A stretch of 64,000 nucleotides of DNA from Streptomyces griseoruber. Lineage in GTDB: Bacteria; Actinomycetota; Actinomycetes; Streptomycetales; Streptomycetaceae. A program made the translations under genes and the position numbers. Shown here one piece after another: positions 17,020-24,816 of the stretch. The notes under the pieces were generated by a model, which searched no databases, was not told where the DNA came from, and saw only the letters and a program-made list of their open reading frames with translations. The stretch's first letter is position 1; each line of letters starts with the position of its first letter. The stretch spans positions 187,862-251,861 of the forward strand of contig NZ_KQ948765.1 of NCBI RefSeq assembly GCF_001514205.1. The letters are read 5' to 3'.

Positions 17020-18249
17020 GTGCGAGTGGCGATCATGACGGCGGGATCCCGGGGCGATGTCGCCCCCTTCACCGGCCTGGGGCACGCCCTGGTGCGCGCG
17101 GGCCACGAGGTCACCCTGGTCACCCATGAGCGGTTCGCACCGCTGGTGACCGGCTCCGGGGTGGCTTTCCATCCACTCCCGGTCGACCCGCGGGCCGAAC
17201 TGGAGTCGGAGCGCGGCCGGGGGCTGCACCACAGCGCCAGCGGGCCGGGCAAGCTGCTGCGGGCGATCCGGCTGGCGCGGGCGGTGGTCGGCGACATGAC
17301 CGACGGTCTCCTGAGCGCCGCGCGCCATGCCGACGCCCTGCTGGCGGCGGCCCCGCTCGCTCCTCTGGCACACACCATCGCCGAGGGACTCTCCCTGCCG
17401 ATCCTCGGCCTCCACCTCCAGCCCATCGCGCCCACGCGGGAGTTCGCCCCGCCCATGCTCGGCGGCGGCTCCTGGGGCGCCCTCGGCAACCGCCTCGCCG
17501 GGCACGGCGTCGAACGGGCCGTCGACCAGGTCTTCGCCCCGGTCCTGCCCGCCGTCCGCGCCCGGCTGGACCTCCCGGCCAGGGGCCCGCGCTCACGCGA
17601 CCGCCGGATCCCCTCGGTGCTGCACGGATTCAGCCCCCTCCTGGTGCCCCGGCCCCACGACTGGCGACCGGGGCTCGACATCACCGGCTACTGGTGGCCA
17701 TACGAGCGCGAGCAGCAACTCCCCTCCGCCCTGCGGGAGTTCCTGGACGCGGGACCACCGCCGGTCTTCGTCGGCCTGGGCAGCGCGACGGTACCCGATC
17801 CCCATCGGCTGAGCGCCGAGATCGTACGGGCACTGCGGCTGGCGGGGCTGCGTGGGGTGATCCAGCGCGGCTGGGCGGGTCTCGCGGCCGACGGCGACGA
17901 CATCCTGACCGTCGACGAGGTGCCGCACTCCCTGCTCTTCCCCGAGACGGCCGCGGTGGTCCACCACTGCGGCGCGGGCACCACGGCGGCCGGGGTCCGC
18001 GCAGGCGTCCCGGCCGTACCGGTCCCGATCCAGTTCGACGAGGGCTTCTGGGCCGACCGCCTCGTGACGGCGGGGGTGGCTCCAGGGACGGTCCCCCTGC
18101 GCCGACTGACCGCCGAGCCCCTGGCAGCGGCCCTCACCCGCGCCACCCACGAGCCCCGATACACCGAGCGGGCCAGGGAGTTGGGCGCACGAGTGCGGGC
18201 GGAGGACGGGGCGGGGCGGGCGGTGGAGGCGGTGAACCGGATGGAGTGA
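17020..18249 (+). CDS. GT1-family glycosyltransferase (MGT/UGT type)
   Basis: A 409-residue GT-B enzyme. The N-terminal domain begins MRVAIMTAGSRGDVAPFTGL, the usual start of sterol/macrolide-type glycosyltransferases. The C-terminal nucleotide-sugar site reads VVHHCGAGTTAAGVRAGVP, close to the family HxGAGT signature. It should transfer a sugar from a UDP- or TDP-sugar to a lipophilic acceptor in the cytoplasm. The GTG at 17020 has no Shine-Dalgarno sequence and lies 8 nt after CATACT, so the message may be leaderless. The 3' end, from about base 18085, has been copied downstream (18307-18449). It converges on a TetR gene. Confidence 0.88.
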   Translation: MRVAIMTAGSRGDVAPFTGLGHALVRAGHEVTLVTHERFAPLVTGSGVAFHPLPVDPRAELESERGRGLHHSASGPGKLLRAIRLARAVVGDMTDGLLSAARHADALLAAAPLAPLAHTIAEGLSLPILGLHLQPIAPTREFAPPMLGGGSWGALGNRLAGHGVERAVDQVFAPVLPAVRARLDLPARGPRSRDRRIPSVLHGFSPLLVPRPHDWRPGLDITGYWWPYEREQQLPSALREFLDAGPPPVFVGLGSATVPDPHRLSAEIVRALRLAGLRGVIQRGWAGLAADGDDILTVDEVPHSLLFPETAAVVHHCGAGTTAAGVRAGVPAVPVPIQFDEGFWADRLVTAGVAPGTVPLRRLTAEPLAAALTRATHEPRYTERARELGARVRAEDGAGRAVEAVNRME

Positions 18250-18540
18250 GGAAGGCCCGGACGCCCAGCACACCGAGCCCGTGCCCACCGACGGGGACGG
18301 CCCACCGGGACAGCCCCCTACGCCGACTGACCGCCGAGCCCCTGACAGCGGCCCTCACCCGCGCCACCCACGAGCCCCGATACACCGAGCGGGCCGGCGA
18401 ACTAGGCGCACAGGTGCGGGCGGTGGAGGCGGTGAACCGGATGGAGTGAGGAAGGCCCGGACGCCGCGGTATACCGAGTCCGTGCCCACCGACGGGGACG
18501 GCCCCCGGCATACCGAGCCCGTGCCCACCGACGGCGACAC
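18085..18540 (+). repeat. Tandem duplication of the glycosyltransferase 3' end
   Basis: Bases 18085-18306 (the last 55 codons plus downstream sequence) recur at 18307-18502 with an offset of about 221 nt. The second copy lacks 21 nt (an in-phase deletion relative to codon spacing) and has a handful of substitutions. A third, short copy of the tail, with ACCGAGCCCGTGCCCACCGA, lies at 18509-18540. The degenerate tail runs into the stop codon region of the convergent TetR gene at 18558. Confidence 0.88.
18307..18449 (+). pseudogene. Detached copy of the glycosyltransferase C-terminus
   Basis: The second repeat copy could still encode LRRLTAEPLTAALTRATHEP and the last residues AVEAVNRME, ending in TGA at 18447-18449. 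It has no start codon with a ribosome-binding site, and it is not in frame with the parent gene because the offset is not a multiple of three. It is best read as a pseudogene fragment left by duplication. Confidence 0.75.
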
Positions 18541-18557
18541 GCTCCGCCGGACAGGCC

Positions 18558-19223
18558 CTAACGCCCCTCCGGCACCCACCCCGGTGGGCGCAGTATGCCC
18601 AGCAGTTGGCGGACCAGTTCGTCGACCACCTCGTCGAGGGTGGCGTCGACCCAGCCGGCGGTCCAGTCGTGGAGGAGGCCGTTGACGCTGCCGATGAAGG
18701 CCGTGGCGGCGAGGCGGTAGTCGCGGGGGGCCGCCTCGCCGCGTTCGACGGCGGCCGTGGCCTCGGCGCAGATCAGCTCGATCCAGCGGGCACGGCGGGC
18801 CAGGCGCTGCTCCTCCAGACGGGGACTGACACCGACGATCTCGACGAAGGTGATCCGGATCCGGCTCGGGTCCGCGGTGACGTTGCCCGCGTAGGCACGG
18901 AAGATCACGGTGACCCGTTCGGCCAGCGGCAGGCCCGCCGCCGCCGCGGCGAAGGCGGCCACGACCGCCTCCTCCGCCCAGTCGTTGACCCGGAGGTGGA
19001 GGGCCGCGAGGACGTCCTCGAGGGTGCGGAACTCCTCGTAGAACTGACGCGTCGACAGCCCCGCGGCCTCGCAGAGCGCCGCGACCGTCGTGCCCCGGTA
19101 GCCGGGGGTGCCCCCGAACAGCTTCAGCGCCGCGTCGAGGAACCTCCCGCGCCGCTCCGCCTGCCGCTCAGCCGCGGTCTTGCCGCCGTACCGGCCGGTC
19201 GGCGCCCTGAGCCTGCCCGTCAC
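18558..19223 (-). CDS. TetR-family transcriptional regulator
   Basis: A 221-residue repressor-type protein. The N-terminal DNA-binding domain (about 17-75) contains the HTH TTVAALCEAAGLSTRQFYEEF; the rest is an all-helical ligand-binding and dimerisation domain with hydrophobic helices. I chose the GTG at 19223 because GGGAGG lies just upstream; a TTG at 19262 would add 13 residues without a convincing ribosome-binding site. It is divergent from the secreted beta-propeller gene at 19413, and an inverted repeat overlaps that gene's promoter, so it probably represses it. The inducer is unknown. Confidence 0.88.
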   Translation of the reverse strand: MTGRLRAPTGRYGGKTAAERQAERRGRFLDAALKLFGGTPGYRGTTVAALCEAAGLSTRQFYEEFRTLEDVLAALHLRVNDWAEEAVVAAFAAAAAGLPLAERVTVIFRAYAGNVTADPSRIRITFVEIVGVSPRLEEQRLARRARWIELICAEATAAVERGEAAPRDYRLAATAFIGSVNGLLHDWTAGWVDATLDEVVDELVRQLLGILRPPGWVPEGR

Positions 19224-19281
19224 TGCACCCTCCCGAGTCGCTCCGTGCTCCCCCGTGGCCAATTTTGTCGTGCACGGAGTC

Positions 19282-19310
19282 TTGTGGCGAAGGGCACCCC
19301 TTCCTTACTT
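19282..19310 (+). promoter_or_regulatory. Candidate promoter of the beta-propeller gene
   Basis: TTGTGG (19282-19287) and TTACTT (19305-19310) are separated by 17 nt, the spacing of a housekeeping sigma-70-type promoter. The -10 match is weak. It overlaps the inverted repeat at 19304-19319. Confidence 0.4.
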
Positions 19311-19319
19311 TCCAGTAAG
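19304..19319. promoter_or_regulatory. Candidate TetR operator
   Basis: CTTACT and AGTAAG form a perfect 6-bp inverted repeat with a 4-nt spacer. It lies between the TetR gene and the divergent propeller gene and covers the putative -10 hexamer. A bound repressor there would block the promoter. Confidence 0.55.
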
Positions 19320-19412
19320 TACAGTCTGAACGCAGCCGTGTTCAGATTCGGGCTTCTTCGAGCCGCTCAGCCCTGCCCCACCCGTTTCCCCACTCCGGAG
19401 GAGTGAGCACTC

Positions 19413-20657
19413 ATGGCCGCCTTCAGACCCGGGCACCTCTGTGCCGTAGCCGCAGCCCTCGTCCTGTCCGTCACCGCCCCCGCGACCACGGCCCAGGCCG
19501 CGTCCGGCGCCGCACTGCGCGAGGTGCTGTTCGTCGGCAACAACTGGGAGGGCACCGCGGACGTCATCAAGTCCACCGGTGACTTCGCGAAGGTCGGCCG
19601 GATCAATGTGATCCCCGACAAGGACGCGCGGATGGCGGAGATCAACGCCGACCCGATCAAGTGGATCTACTTCATGGCCATCCGCAACGGCGTCGGCGAG
19701 GGCCACGACCAGTTCGTGGACGACATGTACTCCACGCCGGACGGGAAGTCCGTGGTCGTCTCGCGCCCCAGCTTCGCCGACGTCGTCTCCATCAACCTCT
19801 CCACCGGCGCCATCAACTGGCGCTTCCCGGTGTCCGGTTACCGCTCCGACCACATGGCCGTCTCCCCCGACGGCACCCGGGTCGCGGTCTCCGCGTCGAC
19901 CGCCAACACGGTGCACGTCCTGGACATCAACACGGGCAAGCAGGTGGGATCGTTCGCCACCGGCGACAAGCCGCACGAGAACATCTTCACCAAGGACGGC
20001 AAGTACATCTACAACATGGCGATCGGTGACGTGAACACCTCTCTCGACGCCCCGTGGCTGGACTGGACGAAGGGCGACCGGCACATCACGGTCGTCGACG
20101 CGACCACCTACAAGCAGGTCAAGATCATCGACATGCGGGCGAAGCTGGACGCGATCGGCCTCACCGACTACTCGGACGCGGTGCGCCCGGCGGTGTTCTC
20201 GCCGGACGAGTCCAAGCTGTACTTCCAGGTGTCGTTCTTCAACGGCTTCTTCGAGTACGACCTCGCCAGCGACAGCATCACCCGTACCAAGACCCTGCCG
20301 AAGAACCCGGCGACGAGCGACGACCGCACCACGTTCGTCAACGACTCCCGCCACCACGGCCTGTCGATGAGCCCGGACGGCAGCAAGCTGTGCGTCGCGG
20401 GGACCATGGACGACTACGCGACGGTCGTCAACCGCAGCACCCTCCAGGAGGGCCCGCTGGTCACCGCGTCCAAGCCGTACTGGGCCACGGTCAGCGGCGA
20501 CGGCAAGGACTGTGTGATCTCCGAGAGCGGTGCCGACCAGGTCACCGCGATCGACTTCGCCACCGGCCAGAAGGTCCTGTCGATCCCGGTGGGCGACCAC
20601 CCGCAGCGGGTGCGGCTCGGCCATGTCGCCACCGACTGGACGGGCACCGGCAGCTGA
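19413..20657 (+). CDS. Secreted YVTN-type beta-propeller protein
   Basis: A 414-residue exported protein. The signal peptide (LCAVAAALVLSVTAPATTAQ) ends near residue 30. The mature chain is a seven-bladed-type propeller with repeated units: MYSTPDGKSVVVSRPSFADV, MAVSPDGTRVAVSASTANTV, IFTKDGKYIYNMAIGDVN, VFSPDESKLYFQVSFFNGFF and MSPDGSKLCVAGTMDDY. It resembles YVTN proteins and the beta chain of quinohaemoprotein amine dehydrogenase, but no catalytic residues can be assigned. The ATG at 19413 follows GGAGGAG at 19397-19403. Probably controlled by the divergent TetR protein. Confidence 0.88.
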   Translation: MAAFRPGHLCAVAAALVLSVTAPATTAQAASGAALREVLFVGNNWEGTADVIKSTGDFAKVGRINVIPDKDARMAEINADPIKWIYFMAIRNGVGEGHDQFVDDMYSTPDGKSVVVSRPSFADVVSINLSTGAINWRFPVSGYRSDHMAVSPDGTRVAVSASTANTVHVLDINTGKQVGSFATGDKPHENIFTKDGKYIYNMAIGDVNTSLDAPWLDWTKGDRHITVVDATTYKQVKIIDMRAKLDAIGLTDYSDAVRPAVFSPDESKLYFQVSFFNGFFEYDLASDSITRTKTLPKNPATSDDRTTFVNDSRHHGLSMSPDGSKLCVAGTMDDYATVVNRSTLQEGPLVTASKPYWATVSGDGKDCVISESGADQVTAIDFATGQKVLSIPVGDHPQRVRLGHVATDWTGTGS

Positions 20658-20687
20658 CCCGACCGGCGACCGGCAGACAAGGAGAAA

Positions 20688-20733
20688 GGGGGAGGGGGGC
20701 GGGCGCCGGGCGCCCGCCCCCCTCCCCCCTTTT
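20688..20733. terminator. Strong bidirectional Rho-independent terminator
   Basis: A G-rich arm (20688-20707) pairs with a C-rich arm (20709-20728) in an almost perfect stem of about 18 bp with a small loop, followed by TTTTT on the plus strand; AAA precedes it, giving TTT on the minus strand. It separates the propeller gene from the convergent GH5 gene. Confidence 0.9.
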
Positions 20734-20736
20734 TCG

Positions 20737-22596
20737 TCATCCGATCTTCGAGGCCACCCACGCCGCCAGTTCGCTGCGGGCCGCGGCCAGCAGGGTGGCG
20801 GACGGCGAGGTCGCGCCGTTGGTCACCAGCGCGTAGTGCAGGACGCCGGAGTCGGTGGTGCCGAGCAGCAGTCGGCGGCTGCCGGTCCCACCCGGTTCCA
20901 CGGCGGCGGCGATCTTCGTGGAGGAGGTGTAGGCCGGCGGTCCGTACACCGCGCCCAGGTCGGAGACGACCGTGGTGGACGCGGTCGGGAAGGACGCGGG
21001 CAGATGCAGCTCGGTCGGCGCGGTGCCCCCGTTGGAACGCCACACCAGGACGCTGTACTGGCCGGAGCCGACCAGCGAGGCCACGTTCGGCAGGCTGCTG
21101 GGGACCGGGTTCCAGGTGAGCGTGGTGGAGCCGTCCCGGGAGCGGTCCTCGTAGGTGAAGGCGACGGTGGAGCCCGACGTGGCGCTCGGGTACACCCGGT
21201 CCAGGAGGCGGGCATCCTGACGGAGCGTCACCACACCGCTGTCGTCGAGGCGTACGGCCGAGAGGTCCTCGTCGTTCCAGGCGTCGCCGGAGGTCTTCAC
21301 CTTGTCGGCGTTGCCGTTCATCAGCTCGTGGTGCCGGCCGTTGTAGATGTCCCACTGCCACTGCGAACCGGACAGGACCGGGCCCGAAGTGGCGGGGGTG
21401 GTCCACCAGTTGGCGCCCTTCACCCGTGAGTCCAGGGCCTGGTACATCGCCTTCAGCACGGTCGGCGCCTTGCCGGCGGTGCTGCCGTTCAGCGGGTGGC
21501 CGAACTCGCTGACGATCGCCGTCGTGCCGAGGGCCGAGGCGCGGTCGCGGGCCGTGCCGAAGTCGCTCACGTACTGGCCGTCCTCGGCGTTGCCCCACAT
21601 CAGGATCCCGGAGATCGCCTTCTGGTCGTAGAAGTGGGTGTTGAAGACGTACCGGGACCCGAGCGTGCCGGCGTCGAGCAGGCCGCCCTCCTCCTTGCTG
21701 ACGTTGCCGTTCCAGAAGAGGTTCGGCTCGACGAAGGCGGGCTTGTCGGTCCAGCCGGCCGCGTCCATCCGGGCCCGGAACTTCACATAGAAGGGCCACA
21801 GCAGGTCGCGTTCCCAGGTGCGGCTGGCCTGACCGGAGTCATAGGTGCCGGCGTAGGGCTCGTTGTAGGGGTCGAAGCCGAGGACGCCGGTGAACTCCTC
21901 GGTGGTGAGGTTCGCCTTGATGTACGCCATGGTCTTCTGGGCGGTGGCCAGGAAGTAGTCCTGGAGGCCGTAGTTGTTGTGCCAGAAGTCGTACTGGGCC
22001 TTCGTCACCGCGCTGTTCTGGGTGATGTTCTGGCCCCACATGAAGCAGATGCCGCAGGACTCGGTGGGGTAGCCGCCGAGCGCGACCGCCCACGCGGGGG
22101 CGCCGTCGCCGGTGTACCAGCTGCCCGAGTTGAACAGGTAGCGGGAGTACAGGTCCTGGTGGAAGTCGGGGTAGACCCGGATGCCCGCGTCGAGGAAGGC
22201 CTGCATCTGGGCGGTGGCGGAGGCCAGGTAGGCGGTGTCGACCTGGCCCTTCACCGGTTCGGCGTAGGCCCAGGAGAGCAGGAAGCGCACGGAGTTGCCG
22301 CCCCCGAGGGCGCGCAGGGCCGTAGCCGACTTCTTGGCGTCGGCGACCGAGGCGAAGGGCAGGCCCTTGTTCTCGGCGAGTTTCGTCTCACCGGAGACGT
22401 TGTAGCCGCGCAGTACCACCTCACGGCCGTTCGCGTCGACGAAGCGGCCGTTCGACACGGTGAGCGCCGTGCCGTCGAACGAGAGGGAGTCGGGGACGGT
22501 GGCCGCGGCGGCGGGCGTGCCCGCCGCCGTCAGGAAACCGCAGAGTCCGCAGAGGACAACCAGAACAGCGAGCAGACGTGCCCGGACATTCGGCAT
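20737..22596 (-). CDS. Secreted GH5-family glycoside hydrolase
   Basis: A 619-residue exported enzyme. The signal peptide (RLLAVLVVLCGLCGFLTAAG) ends around residue 32. A GH5 barrel follows (about 40-430): RGYNVSGE, YPDFHQDLYS, then Glu246 in DPYNEPYAG as acid/base and Glu364 in IVSEFGHP as nucleophile. The histidine/aspartate FHQD strand and the overall plan resemble endoglycoceramidase-like members more than classical cellulases. A C-terminal beta-sandwich (about 440-560) is present, then a short extension. Substrate: beta-linked glucan or glycolipid, not determined. The ATG at 22596 was chosen over the TTG at 22632, which lacks a signal. Confidence 0.9.
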   Translation of the reverse strand: MPNVRARLLAVLVVLCGLCGFLTAAGTPAAAATVPDSLSFDGTALTVSNGRFVDANGREVVLRGYNVSGETKLAENKGLPFASVADAKKSATALRALGGGNSVRFLLSWAYAEPVKGQVDTAYLASATAQMQAFLDAGIRVYPDFHQDLYSRYLFNSGSWYTGDGAPAWAVALGGYPTESCGICFMWGQNITQNSAVTKAQYDFWHNNYGLQDYFLATAQKTMAYIKANLTTEEFTGVLGFDPYNEPYAGTYDSGQASRTWERDLLWPFYVKFRARMDAAGWTDKPAFVEPNLFWNGNVSKEEGGLLDAGTLGSRYVFNTHFYDQKAISGILMWGNAEDGQYVSDFGTARDRASALGTTAIVSEFGHPLNGSTAGKAPTVLKAMYQALDSRVKGANWWTTPATSGPVLSGSQWQWDIYNGRHHELMNGNADKVKTSGDAWNDEDLSAVRLDDSGVVTLRQDARLLDRVYPSATSGSTVAFTYEDRSRDGSTTLTWNPVPSSLPNVASLVGSGQYSVLVWRSNGGTAPTELHLPASFPTASTTVVSDLGAVYGPPAYTSSTKIAAAVEPGGTGSRRLLLGTTDSGVLHYALVTNGATSPSATLLAAARSELAAWVASKIG

Positions 22597-22663
22597 GTCC
22601 ACTACAGTCGGGCGCTTTCCGGACACCGTCAATACATCTGACTCACCAGTAAGGTTGAACGTT

Positions 22664-22710
22664 GTTCACCTCTTGCGTCCGTCGCTCACCTCTGGCGTAC
22701 GCCGCTCCCC
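22664..22710. repeat. Imperfect 20-bp direct repeats
   Basis: Two 20-nt units (22664-22683 and 22684-22703), sharing 15 of 20 bases, are followed by a partial third unit beginning GCTCCCC. They fill the gap between the ribosome-protection gene stop and the GH5 upstream region. On the minus strand they could be part of the GH5 leader or the 3' end of the upstream transcript. Confidence 0.55.
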
Positions 22711-24669
22711 TCAGACGCCCGTCCGGCCGGTCACGTTCAGGAGGTACTCCTTCCTGTCGAGCGGGTTGAGATCGGTGCGCGGCCGCTCGGGGACCGTGCC
22801 GTGCAGCACGGGCGCGTAGTGGTCGAAGGCGCTCTCCCACTCCCCCTCGCCCCTGGTCAGCCCGGGGATACGCTGCTCCAGGCCGTGCACCCGGGCGGCC
22901 GGCACCGCTCCCTGGAGCAGACACCGGCCACCCCGGCTGTCCGTCGACCCCGGTACGGCCCGCAGCGCGGCCAGCACCGGCAGCAGCGCGCCCAGGGTGT
23001 CCGCCGGTACCTCCAGCCGGAAGCGGTGCATGGGCTCGTACACCCGGGTGCCCGCCCGGCGCAGCGCCTCGACCAGGACCAGCGGGGTCAGGCCCCGGAA
23101 GTCGTACCCGGTGCTGGACATGCTCTTGTCGAAGCCCTGGTGGGCATGGCTCTGGCGGGGCCAGTAGCCGGAGTGGGTCATGGTGACCGCGCAGTCGGTG
23201 ACCTGCCAGCCGTGCAGGCCCTGGCCGAGGGTGGCACGTACGGTGTCCTCCACCGCCTTGAAGAAGGCGTACGGCATCGCCCCCAGCTCCACCTCCAGGC
23301 CGAAGGCGACACCGGTGCCGGGCGGGGCGGGGTCGACGCGCAGGCCCACCGTGGCGAGGAACGGGTTGGCGTCCTTCTTGATGAACTCGGCGGCGGCCCC
23401 GGTCCCGGCCGGGCGTTCCACGCACAGCGGTGTCGTCCCGCGGAAGGTGACCTGAAGGCCGTAGTCGTCGGCGAGGGTCGCCTGGACGACCTCCTTCTGC
23501 ACCTCCCCGTACAGGGACACCGAGGTCTCCTGGCGGACCTCGTCGTGGCGCAGGCCGATCAGCGGGTCCTGTTCGGCCAGCTGGGTGAGGGCCAGGTGCA
23601 GGGAACGCCGGTCGGTGTCCGGTCCCGGTACGACGACCGTCTCCAGGGTCGGGGGTGCGAACACCTGGCCGTGCTCCCGGTGCGGTACGCCGAGGCTGTC
23701 GCCGATGCGGATGTCGGTCAGTCCCCACAGCCGGGCGATACGGCCCGCCGCGACCGCCTCCTCGCGCACGTCGGTGCCGTGGTCGAAGACGCTGATCGCG
23801 GTGACCTTGCCCGTGGTGTCCCCGTACGGCACCCGGTCGCGGGTGTGCAGGGTGCCGCAGAACACGCGGGCGTAGGCGATCTTCTCGCCGGCCGGTCCCC
23901 GCTCCACCTTGAAGACCGATCCGGACAGCGGACCGTCGGGGTCCCCCTCCGCGCGGGGCAGCAACTCCTTGATGCCGGCGATGAGTTCGGGCGCCCCGGC
24001 GCCCGTCGCGGCGGAGCCGAACCAGACCGGGTGGACCAGCGCGCGGCGCGTCCGGTCGAGGAGGGCGGCGTGGATCCGCCCGGGGGTGAGGGTGCCGTCG
24101 ACATACGCGGTGAGCAGGTCGTCGTCGTGCTCGGTGAGGACGTCCACCGGCACCGGGGCGGGGTGGAAGGCGGCCTCGCGCGTCCCGATCCCGCTCACGG
24201 TCCCCATCGGGACCACGGGCACCGCCAGCCGCTCGGTGAGTTCCCGCAGCACACCGTCCTCGCGGGCGCCCCGCCGGTCGATCTTGTTGACGAAGACGAG
24301 CGTGGGGATGCGCAGCCGGCGCAGGGTGCGCAGGAGGATCCTGGTCTGCGCCTGGACACCCTCGACGGCGGACACCACGAGAACGGCCCCGTCGAGAACA
24401 CCGAGGACCCGCTCCACCTCGGCGATGAAGTCGGGGTGGCCCGGGGTGTCGATGAGGTTGACGGTGACGTCGCCGACCGGGAAGGAGACGACGGCGGACT
24501 TGATGGTGATGCCGCGCTGCCGCTCCAGCGCGAGGGTGTCCGTCCGGGTGCTGCCGTCGTCGACGCTGCCGAGCTCGTCGATGATCCCGGCGGAGTGCAG
24601 CAGCCGCTCGGTGAGGCTGGTCTTACCGGCGTCGACGTGGGCGAGGATCCCGAGGTTGAGCAGATGCAC
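22711..24669 (-). CDS. Ribosome-protection GTPase (TetM/OtrA-like)
   Basis: A 652-residue EF-G-like protein of the tetracycline-resistance ribosome-protection family. GTPase motifs are AHVDAGKTS (residues 10-18), RGITIKSA, DTPGHPDF and NKID. Domains II-V follow in EF-G order, and the C-terminal region (about 560-652) fits the family length of about 640. Such proteins bind the ribosome and dislodge tetracycline. The start is GTG at 24669, with AAAGGA 12 nt upstream. A short open frame with a good ribosome-binding site begins at 24733 and overlaps the start, which suggests translational attenuation. Actual antibiotic specificity cannot be read from sequence. Confidence 0.88.
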   Translation of the reverse strand: MHLLNLGILAHVDAGKTSLTERLLHSAGIIDELGSVDDGSTRTDTLALERQRGITIKSAVVSFPVGDVTVNLIDTPGHPDFIAEVERVLGVLDGAVLVVSAVEGVQAQTRILLRTLRRLRIPTLVFVNKIDRRGAREDGVLRELTERLAVPVVPMGTVSGIGTREAAFHPAPVPVDVLTEHDDDLLTAYVDGTLTPGRIHAALLDRTRRALVHPVWFGSAATGAGAPELIAGIKELLPRAEGDPDGPLSGSVFKVERGPAGEKIAYARVFCGTLHTRDRVPYGDTTGKVTAISVFDHGTDVREEAVAAGRIARLWGLTDIRIGDSLGVPHREHGQVFAPPTLETVVVPGPDTDRRSLHLALTQLAEQDPLIGLRHDEVRQETSVSLYGEVQKEVVQATLADDYGLQVTFRGTTPLCVERPAGTGAAAEFIKKDANPFLATVGLRVDPAPPGTGVAFGLEVELGAMPYAFFKAVEDTVRATLGQGLHGWQVTDCAVTMTHSGYWPRQSHAHQGFDKSMSSTGYDFRGLTPLVLVEALRRAGTRVYEPMHRFRLEVPADTLGALLPVLAALRAVPGSTDSRGGRCLLQGAVPAARVHGLEQRIPGLTRGEGEWESAFDHYAPVLHGTVPERPRTDLNPLDRKEYLLNVTGRTGV

Positions 24670-24733
24670 GAGGTGTCATGTCCTTTGGAGTGGGGGTCGT
24701 TCCTTCCGTGGTGGACATGAACGCAGTGCGCAT
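24623..24733 (-). CDS. Possible leader peptide of the ribosome-protection gene
   Basis: A 36-codon open frame begins with ATG at 24733, 9 nt after AGGAG. It runs MRTAFMSTTEGTTPTPKDMT and then becomes arginine- and proline-rich (PRDPRPRRRR). It spans the ribosome-binding site and GTG start of the main gene in another frame and ends 46 nt inside it. The proline/arginine-rich end could slow ribosomes. This is the geometry of a regulatory leader ORF, but an alternative is that ATG-24733 is merely fortuitous. Expression has to be shown. Confidence 0.45.
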   Translation of the reverse strand: MRTAFMSTTEGTTPTPKDMTPRASAQPRDPRPRRRR

Positions 24734-24816
24734 CTCTCGCTCCTGATCCTTCGGGGCCGTTACCCGCGCAGTGCACCAGAGCGGCGGGCGGGTCGGCAAC
24801 GGATTAACGTGCACAC

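Noticed and set aside
22711..24669. Considered as ordinary elongation factor G
   Set aside because: At 652 residues it is shorter than EF-G (about 700), stands alone without rpsL/rpsG/tuf, and its C-terminal plan follows ribosome-protection proteins.
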